DNA of 23,801 bases from a virus, in IMG/VR virus record IMGVR_UViG_3300043786_000540, positions 1 through 23,801 of that record; one strand, given 5' to 3'. How positions within the stretch are numbered: position 1 is the stretch's first letter; each line of letters opens with the position of its first letter. The notes beneath the pieces are model-generated. The model was not told the DNA's origin. It saw only the letters and a program-made list of their open reading frames with translations, and searched no databases. Positions 1-5,898 of the stretch are shown here, piece by piece. The position numbers were made by a program, and so were the translations under genes.

Positions 1-1
1 G

Positions 2-1453
2 CACGCGGGCGTGGAGGTCGAGGCGAGCGTCCGCGTGGTGGCGTTCGACAGCGCGAACAACCACCAGTGCGGCATCGGCATCTGGCGGTTCCACACCTGC
101 CCGTCGAACCTCGGGGACATCGGCGCGGAGACCCTCGTCGGCTTCTATCCGAAGGGCGGCACTTGGTGGGTCGGCGTGTACGTCACGCAGGGGGTCTCGT
201 GCGGCAATCCCGGCACGGTGAACCACGACACGGGAATCAGCGTGTCCGTGGACAGGCTTCTTCGCGTCGTGGCGTTTCCGGGTCAGTCGGGCGCGCTGTT
301 CTACATCGACGGCGCGCCCGTGTACCGCCACTCGGGTTCGATCCATGATCCCGACAACACGATCGCGTGGATGGGCGCGTGGCTTCAGGACAGGACGGGG
401 ACATCGCTTGCGGGCGCGGAAGTCCGCGTGAACTCGATGGTCGCGCGCCACACGCTCGCGCGGAACGACTCGCGCCTGAACCCGCAGACGATCACCCTCA
501 CTGGCGATGTCACGGGCAGCGGCACGGGTTCGTTCGCGGCGACCATCGCCAACGATGCCGTGACCTACGCGAAGATGCAGAATGTCACCGCGACGGACCG
601 CCTGCTCGGGCGCTCGACGGTGGGCGCGGGCGATGTCGAGGAGATCGTCTGCACGGCGTTCGCGCGCGGCATCCTCGACGATGCCAACGCGGCGACTGCG
701 CGCACGACGCTCGGACTGGGTACGACCGACACGCCGCAGTTCGCGGGGATCAGCCTCGCGAGCGGCGAGTTCCTGTCGAACGCTTCAGACGGTCGCATTG
801 ACATCGGTCCGAACGGCACGCACCCGTCGCAGCCGTCGCAGGACTACTACGCGCTCACCGTCGACGGTCAATCGTGGGGCTTCGGCGTTCGCATCGGCAC
901 GCGCAACACGCGCACCGACGCTTTGAACACATCGTCAAGCCTGAACTTCCTCGTGCCCGTCGTTCTGAACAACGACACACGGTTCGCGTTCGGCTCGTCG
1001 CAGAACTACTTCATCCGCCATGTCAGCGGCAGCAGCCGCGCGGGCGTCGCGTGCGGGCTGCTCGTCAACAACGCGGGCAGCACGGGCGCGCTCGTGATCG
1101 CGCAGGGCAATGAGATCGACAACGCGAACCGCATCCCCGCCACCGCGCACGCGCACCCGACGCTCTACCTCTACGGCGGCGGCTCGGCCAACGCCAACGA
1201 CTTCGTCCGCGTGTCCCACGACACGACGAACGCCACGCTCGAGTCGGGGCGCGGCAAGCTCGTCGCGAAGGCCGCGTCGCGCGTCCGCATCGAGGGATCG
1301 GCTGGCGGATTCGACCTTCCCGCAGGTGACGGCACGAACGGACAGGTTCCCACGACTGACGGCGCGGGGAATGTGTCATGGCAGACGCCGAGCGGCGGCG
1401 GCGGTGGCGGCGTGACAGAGGCATTCGCAATCGCAATGGCGGTGGCCCTATGA
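2..1453 (+). CDS. Tail fibre / lectin-like adhesion protein (5' partial)
   Basis: The reading frame is open to the left edge, so the gene is very probably truncated. A GTG at 11 could be read as a start but has no ribosome binding site before it. The first 130 or so residues look like a beta-rich concanavalin/lectin-type domain (for example LLRVVAFPGQSGALFYIDG). From about residue 155 comes the repeat style common in phage fibres: TITLTGDVTGSGTG, then NDAVTYAKMQNVTATDRLLG, then ARTTLGLGTTDTPQFAGI. The C-terminus is glycine-rich (a GGGGGG run near the end) and ends in a hydrophobic AFAIAMAVAL. Such proteins normally form trimeric virion fibres or tail spikes that contact the host surface. This role is inferred from composition and repeat style; no receptor can be named. 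The stop overlaps the next start (ATGA at 1450-1453). Confidence 0.8.
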   Translation, partial: HAGVEVEASVRVVAFDSANNHQCGIGIWRFHTCPSNLGDIGAETLVGFYPKGGTWWVGVYVTQGVSCGNPGTVNHDTGISVSVDRLLRVVAFPGQSGALFYIDGAPVYRHSGSIHDPDNTIAWMGAWLQDRTGTSLAGAEVRVNSMVARHTLARNDSRLNPQTITLTGDVTGSGTGSFAATIANDAVTYAKMQNVTATDRLLGRSTVGAGDVEEIVCTAFARGILDDANAATARTTLGLGTTDTPQFAGISLASGEFLSNASDGRIDIGPNGTHPSQPSQDYYALTVDGQSWGFGVRIGTRNTRTDALNTSSSLNFLVPVVLNNDTRFAFGSSQNYFIRHVSGSSRAGVACGLLVNNAGSTGALVIAQGNEIDNANRIPATAHAHPTLYLYGGGSANANDFVRVSHDTTNATLESGRGKLVAKAASRVRIEGSAGGFDLPAGDGTNGQVPTTDGAGNVSWQTPSGGGGGGVTEAFAIAMAVAL

Positions 1454-1998
1454 AAAGACTACTCGGCGTTGATCTCGACGGATCGTGGACATTCACTCCC
1501 GGCATCGCGGGGGCTGGAACGATCGCGTTCAACGGCGTGACGCTCGGTCTGAATCAGATCCTGCTCATCACGAACACCACGCAGAACACGATCATCTACA
1601 ACTTCGCTGACGCGACCAAGGGCGCTGCCTCCTACTCGGGCGGCGTTCTGACGCTCGACGCCAGTACGGCGGGTCAAGGCGCGGGCGACTCCCTCCAGAT
1701 CTATGTGGATGTGGACGAGCCGATGCCGATGGCCGCATACGGCGAACTGATCGAGGCCATCGAGGCGCTGCGCTTCACGGTGGCCTCTCTTACCCGCACG
1801 CTCAACGCGTCGATTCCAGACGCGAGCGGCAGGCAGCGCGTCAATGTCGAGACGGCGGTTCTCGCAAGCGGAACGTGCACGACCTGTTCTACCGTCACCA
1901 GTCTTTCGCAGATCGGCGCAATCGACGCGCGAACCGTGGTGAACGACCTCAACAAGTTCGCAGCCGACTCGCTGCGACGCAACATCGCAACGAGCTGA
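1450..1998 (+). CDS. Putative virion-associated protein, fibre module
   Basis: This 182-residue protein starts at ATG 1450, coupled to the fibre gene by an ATGA overlap. A longer frame opening at 1378 was not used because that part overlaps real fibre coding sequence. The first 80 residues form a beta-rich segment of a kind seen in phage virion proteins, with GTIAFNGVTLGLNQILLITN and TIIYNFADATKG. A middle helical part follows (ELIEAIEALRFTVASLTRTL), and the C-terminus has a Cys pair in GTCTTCSTVT. It probably acts in the same fibre or adhesion structure as its neighbours. That is inferred from position and composition; no enzyme motif is visible. Confidence 0.75.
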   Translation: MKRLLGVDLDGSWTFTPGIAGAGTIAFNGVTLGLNQILLITNTTQNTIIYNFADATKGAASYSGGVLTLDASTAGQGAGDSLQIYVDVDEPMPMAAYGELIEAIEALRFTVASLTRTLNASIPDASGRQRVNVETAVLASGTCTTCSTVTSLSQIGAIDARTVVNDLNKFAADSLRRNIATS

Positions 1999-2001
1999 CC
2001 C

Positions 2002-3429
2002 ATGCCAACCACCAACGGAAACCGCAAGATCCTCGACACCAAGCGATGGGAGTACATGACCCCAGCGCCCGCCAACACGGCAGCAGGATCGTTCATCGCT
2101 TCTTCGCGGCACTATCGCCAGCAGCAGCTTTATGTACAGGCGCAGACGGTCGCGTACCTCTACAACCCGAACGAGGACGGCTGGGTTCAGACACCTAGCC
2201 CTGGCCTTGCTGTGGCGTTGGCGGCTGGGTCGTCCGGCACGGCGGGTTCGTTCTCCACTGGCAGCACGATCGCTGCGGCATCGCTGACGGCGACGGCGGG
2301 CACGACCTCCACGATCACGACGAATCAGACGCTCGCCCGCGACCTTCGCGGGTACTCCATCCAGATCCTCGCGGGGCCGAACGCGGGCGTGACGCTGCCC
2401 ATCGTGTCGAACGACATCGGCGTGAACGCCGTCATCACGGTCGCCACGCAGGCATCCGCGTTCAGCAACGCGACGGTGTACAGGCTCGTGACCCCCGTCT
2501 GGTATGTCGGGCTGGGCGGCTCGACAGCCGCAGCGTCGTTCCGAAAGTACGACTTCGCGACCAACTCTTGGACGACGCTGGCGAACATGCCCGCATCCAT
2601 CGGCACGGACGCGCGACTGATGGCCACGCCGTCTTGGGTGGACAGCGCGTATGTTTCGTTCGCAACTGGCACGGCGACGGCCGGCGCCGCAACCACGCTG
2701 ACCAACACGGGCAAGGCGTGGACCACCAACCAGTGGACCAACTACCAGCTTCGCATCACTGGCGGCACGGGCGCAGGCCAGATCCGCACCGTCGCGAGCA
2801 ACACGGCGACCGTCATCACGGTCGGCGCTGCGTGGACCACCAACCCCGACGCGACATCCACCTACGCGCTGGAGGGGAACGACGATTTCCTGTACCTGAT
2901 CGGAAACGCCGCTGTCGCGCTGTACCGCTACAGCATCACATCGAACACATGGTCTACGATCACGCCGACCGCAGCGCGCGGCGGCGCGCCAGGCGCGGGC
3001 CTGTCGGGTCAGTGGATCTGGGGTGTGACGCAAGCGGATTGGACGAACGAGAGCGCCATCCGCAACGGGCGATTCCTCTACTCGTTCCGTGGCGGCGCGG
3101 GCGCGCAGCTCGACCGCTACGACATCGCGCTCAACGCGTGGAGCGCCGTCACATACGCGCCCGCCGTCGAGACATTCACCACGGGATCGAAGTGGATCTA
3201 CGTGGGAGACTACCTGTACGGCACGAAGGAAGTGACGGGCCGATGGTTCCGCTACGACATCGCCGCGAGCGGCATGGACGGCATGACCACGATGAATGTC
3301 GCGCAGGGCGCGGCCCTCGTCGGAGACACGGCTTTCGATGTGGTCTACAAGGACGGCGCGACCAGCATCCCGTATCTGCACATGGTGATGAACACCTCCA
3401 ATATCCACGCAAGGATGATGGTGATCTGA
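2002..3429 (+). CDS. Kelch-like beta-propeller virion protein with two inserted repeats
   Basis: 475 residues starting at ATG 2002, three bases after the previous stop. Kelch-like blades show the pattern Y-D-x-x-x-N-x-W: FRKYDFATNSWTTLANMP (about 180-197), LYRYSITSNTWSTITP (about 307-322), LDRYDIALNAWSAVTYAP (about 370-387) and WFRYDIAASGMDG (about 415-427). Two related beta segments interrupt the propeller, at about residues 97-163 and 222-290. They share the core Y-x-L/I-x-I-x-x-G-x-x-A-G, then a Val/Ile-rich strand, then an A-T-x-Y ending (YQLRITGGTGAGQIRTVASN in the second copy). The likely role is a host- or glycan-binding surface protein of the tail. Kelch repeats are known protein- and sugar-binding scaffolds; the phage role is inference from context. 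Confidence 0.8.
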   Translation: MPTTNGNRKILDTKRWEYMTPAPANTAAGSFIASSRHYRQQQLYVQAQTVAYLYNPNEDGWVQTPSPGLAVALAAGSSGTAGSFSTGSTIAAASLTATAGTTSTITTNQTLARDLRGYSIQILAGPNAGVTLPIVSNDIGVNAVITVATQASAFSNATVYRLVTPVWYVGLGGSTAAASFRKYDFATNSWTTLANMPASIGTDARLMATPSWVDSAYVSFATGTATAGAATTLTNTGKAWTTNQWTNYQLRITGGTGAGQIRTVASNTATVITVGAAWTTNPDATSTYALEGNDDFLYLIGNAAVALYRYSITSNTWSTITPTAARGGAPGAGLSGQWIWGVTQADWTNESAIRNGRFLYSFRGGAGAQLDRYDIALNAWSAVTYAPAVETFTTGSKWIYVGDYLYGTKEVTGRWFRYDIAASGMDGMTTMNVAQGAALVGDTAFDVVYKDGATSIPYLHMVMNTSNIHARMMVI

Positions 3430-3593
3430 TGACGATCCAAGAACTTCTCGACCTCGCTCGGAACAAGCTCGTCACGCTGGCGCGGCAGCGCGAGCACGCA
3501 TGGTCGCAAGGCGACTCGGCGCTCGTCGCCGCGCTCGACGCGAAGATCGCGACAACGGAGGACACCGTCGCCGCGCTCGAGGGGATCGCGTAA
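3429..3593 (+). CDS. Small helical protein, fibre module
   Basis: This 54-residue protein starts at ATG 3429, sharing a TGATG junction with the propeller gene. It is predicted almost entirely helical: ELLDLARNKLVTLARQREHA, then a second helix with ALDAKIATTEDTVAALEGI. The heptad-like spacing of Leu, Ala and Val suggests a short helical hairpin or coiled coil. Small proteins of this kind sit between structural genes in many tailed phages and are usually unnamed. The function is unknown; it may be an assembly or attachment helper for the fibre proteins. Confidence 0.65.
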   Translation: MTIQELLDLARNKLVTLARQREHAWSQGDSALVAALDAKIATTEDTVAALEGIA

Positions 3594-3754
3594 TGTTCCT
3601 CACTCTGTTCGCGCCGCAGGCCATCGCCCCTGTCGGAACGCTCGCGTACATCAAGGTCTTGGGCGTGTGGCAGACCGCCACTCCGTACATCAAGGTCGGC
3701 GGCACATGGCAACCCGCGCAGCCGTTCTGGAAGGACGGCGGGGTCTGGAACTGA
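3593..3754 (+). CDS. Small virion peptide with YIKV-G-W repeats
   Basis: 53 residues, start ATG 3593 (TAATG junction). After a hydrophobic N-terminus (MFLTLFAPQAIAPVG) the protein is made of near-tandem units of about 12-13 residues: AYIKVLGVWQTAT, PYIKVGGTWQPAQ, PFWKDGGVWN. Each unit carries an aromatic residue, a Lys, a Gly-rich turn and a Trp. Similar units (K-V-G-G-x-W) recur in phage and bacterial surface proteins and probably fold as short beta hairpins. It is probably a tip or accessory piece of the fibre module, which is inference. The next gene starts 17 bases after its stop. Confidence 0.65.
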   Translation: MFLTLFAPQAIAPVGTLAYIKVLGVWQTATPYIKVGGTWQPAQPFWKDGGVWN

Positions 3755-3771
3755 TCGAAAGGACAACACGG

Positions 3772-4389
3772 ATGCGAAACGAAACATGGAGAGGCCAGGT
3801 CTTGCAGGATCGCTGGGTCGGGCACTTGCTTGGGCCGGGCAGGGCATACCTGGACATCGGCGCGGGCGAGCCGCAACTCATCAGCAACACCTACGAACTG
3901 GAGCGCATGGGGTGGACGGGCATCCTGTGCGACATCGAGCATGAGGCGCGGCTCCGCGCCGAGCGCAAGGCGGTCGCGGTCTACGGTGACGCGTTCGCCG
4001 TGGATTGGGACGCTGCGATCAAGACGGATGTGGTCGACTACCTGAGCCTCGACCTCGAGCCGCCCGCGCTGACGCTGCGCGCCCTGTGCGCGCTGCCACT
4101 CGACCGCGTTCGGTTCCGCGCGATCACGGTCGAGCACGACGCGTACCGTGGGAGCACGCGCGAGCGTTCGGCAATGCGCGGCATCCTGACGGCGTTCGGT
4201 TATGAACTGGTCGCGCCCGATGTGTGTGTCGCGGTCGGCGGCGCGCTGCGCCCGTTTGAGGACTGGTGGGTCGATCCCTTGACCGTGCCGCCCGACTTCG
4301 CGGCGAACCTCGCGGCGCTCGTCCGCGCCGAGTACATCCAAGGAGTGACCGCACATGGCGAAGAAACCAAAGCACGCGGAGCCGACTAA
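3772..4389 (+). CDS. FkbM-type SAM-dependent methyltransferase
   Basis: 205 residues from ATG 3772, preceded by GAAAGGA at a suitable distance; the longer frame from 3667 overlaps the preceding gene and was rejected. The SAM-binding motif I is YLDIGAGEP (about 26-34), followed by the acidic strand end ILCDIE (51-56). Further motifs typical of the FkbM family are DYLSLDLE (89-96) and ITVEHD (118-123). The C-terminal part has GYELVAPDVCVAVGG and FEDWWVDP. FkbM-family enzymes methylate hydroxyl groups of small molecules and sugars. In phages they often sit beside fibre or glycosylation genes, so the substrate could be a sugar on the virion or host surface, but this is inference. Its last 35 bases overlap the terminase small subunit gene. 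Confidence 0.8.
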   Translation: MRNETWRGQVLQDRWVGHLLGPGRAYLDIGAGEPQLISNTYELERMGWTGILCDIEHEARLRAERKAVAVYGDAFAVDWDAAIKTDVVDYLSLDLEPPALTLRALCALPLDRVRFRAITVEHDAYRGSTRERSAMRGILTAFGYELVAPDVCVAVGGALRPFEDWWVDPLTVPPDFAANLAALVRAEYIQGVTAHGEETKARGAD

Positions 4390-4723
4390 GCGCGGTCGCG
4401 GTAGGCCGCGCGCGGAGTTCGACCGCAAGCTGGTGCAGACCCTCGCGGGCATCGGATGCACTCAGGACGAGATCGCGATGGCGGTCGGCGTGTCCGTCGA
4501 CACGCTGCTGCGCAACGCGCGCGCGGAACTCGACACGGGCTACGCCGACATCCGCCGTTCCCTGCGCCGCTGGCAGTACGAGAGCGCGCAGAACGGCAAC
4601 ACGGCCATGCTGATCTGGCTCGGCAAGCAGTACCTCGGGCAGCGCGATAAGGCCGAGCAGACCATTCGCGAGGAGGTCGTGACCATCGAGGAACTTCCGC
4701 CGAAGCCGCCGAGCGATGCGTGA
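4355..4723 (+). CDS. terS: Terminase small subunit
   Basis: 122 residues; ATG 4355 is preceded by AAGGAG nine bases upstream, which supports this start despite a 35-base overlap with the methyltransferase. A basic N-terminus (RGRGRPRAEFD) is followed by a helix-turn-helix at about 33-54 (GCTQDEIAMAVGVSVDTLLR). The segment NTAMLIWLGKQYLGQRDK (82-99) is highly characteristic of small terminase subunits. An acidic Pro-rich tail (EELPPKPPSDA) ends the protein. It should bind the packaging start site on phage DNA and hand it to the large subunit. The large subunit follows with a GTGA overlap, the usual arrangement. Confidence 0.88.
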   Translation: MAKKPKHAEPTKRGRGRPRAEFDRKLVQTLAGIGCTQDEIAMAVGVSVDTLLRNARAELDTGYADIRRSLRRWQYESAQNGNTAMLIWLGKQYLGQRDKAEQTIREEVVTIEELPPKPPSDA

Positions 4724-5898
4724 AAGTCCAGCTGAAGCCGCTAACCAGTGTCCTGCACCCGAGCCAGTTGAGCGTCGACGCGCAGCTCGCGCGGTTCTCC
4801 GTCCTTGAGATCGGTCGCCGCTGGGGGAAAACCACCTACGGACGCGTCAAGGCGATGCGCCGAGCAATCAGGCGCGGCAAGGTCGGGTGGTTTGCGCCGA
4901 CCTACAAGTACCTCGCCGACCCGATGCGCGACATCGAGCGCGCGCTTGCGCCCGTGACCGCCCGCATGGATCGCGTCGAGAAGCGGCTCGAGCTCGTCAC
5001 GCACGGCGTGATCGACTTCTGGTCGCTCGAGGATGTCGACGCGGGCCGAGGCCGCGACTACGACCTGATCGTCGTGGACGAGGCGGGCTTCGTGCCCAAG
5101 CTGCTTGAATGGTGGCGCAACGCGGCGCGACCGACGCTCGCCGACCGCAAGGGAAGTGCGCTCTTCCTCGGAACGCCGAAAGGGACGGGCGACTTTCACC
5201 GCCTGTTCACCGAGGCGGAAGGTGACACCACTGGCACGATGCGGGCCTTCCGCATCGGAACGCGCCACAATCCGCACATCGACGCGGACGAGGTCGAGGC
5301 CGCGCGGCGGTCGCTGCCCGCCGAGGTCTTCGCGCAGGAGTACGAGGGAATCCCCGCCGAGGACGGCGGCAACCCGTTCGGCCTCGACGCGATCCGCGAG
5401 TGCATCGGGCCGATGTCGGTCGCGAAGGTCGAGCACTGGGGCGTTGACCTTGCGAAGAGCCAGGACTTCACCGTTGCCGTGGGCATCGACCGAGACGGCG
5501 CGGTCTGCCGCCTCGAGCGGTGGCAGTCTCCTTGGGGCGTGACGCGCGAGCGACTTGCGAAGATGATCGGCGGAACGCCCGCGCTGATCGACTCGACGGG
5601 CGTTGGCGATCCGATCGTGGAAGACCTCGCGCGCGTGTGCCGCGCCGCAGAGGGCTTCAAGTTCACCTCGCAGAGCAAGCAGCAGATCATGGAGGGGCTG
5701 CAACTCGCCGTCCAGACGCGGGAAATCCGCTTCCCCGATGGCTGGCTGCGCGCGGAACTGGAGTCCTTCGGCTACCGATACTCAGGGAGAAGCGTCTCCT
5801 ACGAGGCGACTGCGGGGCACGATGACGGCGTGTGCGCCCTTGCGCTCGCGGTGCATTCCCGCCGCACGCGGCGACCGATGACGATGAGAGTGATATGA
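4720..5898 (+). CDS. terL: Terminase large subunit (ATPase-nuclease)
   Basis: 392 residues, GTG start at 4720 overlapping the terS stop (GTGA). This is the packaging motor that pumps DNA into the prohead and cuts the concatemer. The ATPase domain has Walker A GRRWGKTT (32-39), Walker B LIVVDEA (116-122) and the coupling motif LGTPKG (150-155). The RNase H-like nuclease domain has candidate metal-binding acids at D243 (HWGVDLAKSQDFT), D291 (ALIDSTGVGDP) and the HDD of AGHDDGVCALA (367-369). The length is a little short for the family (usually 400-600 residues) because the N-terminal region before Walker A is only about 30 residues. It ends in an ATGA overlap with the portal gene. All core motifs are present, so it looks functional. 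Confidence 0.95.
   Translation: MKVQLKPLTSVLHPSQLSVDAQLARFSVLEIGRRWGKTTYGRVKAMRRAIRRGKVGWFAPTYKYLADPMRDIERALAPVTARMDRVEKRLELVTHGVIDFWSLEDVDAGRGRDYDLIVVDEAGFVPKLLEWWRNAARPTLADRKGSALFLGTPKGTGDFHRLFTEAEGDTTGTMRAFRIGTRHNPHIDADEVEAARRSLPAEVFAQEYEGIPAEDGGNPFGLDAIRECIGPMSVAKVEHWGVDLAKSQDFTVAVGIDRDGAVCRLERWQSPWGVTRERLAKMIGGTPALIDSTGVGDPIVEDLARVCRAAEGFKFTSQSKQQIMEGLQLAVQTREIRFPDGWLRAELESFGYRYSGRSVSYEATAGHDDGVCALALAVHSRRTRRPMTMRVI

Noticed and set aside
1459-3408. Long leftward open frame of 649 codons under the fibre and propeller genes
   Set aside because: It is an antisense shadow of GC-rich coding sequence: Arg/Asp/Val-rich with no domain pattern, while the rightward frames have clear proteins.
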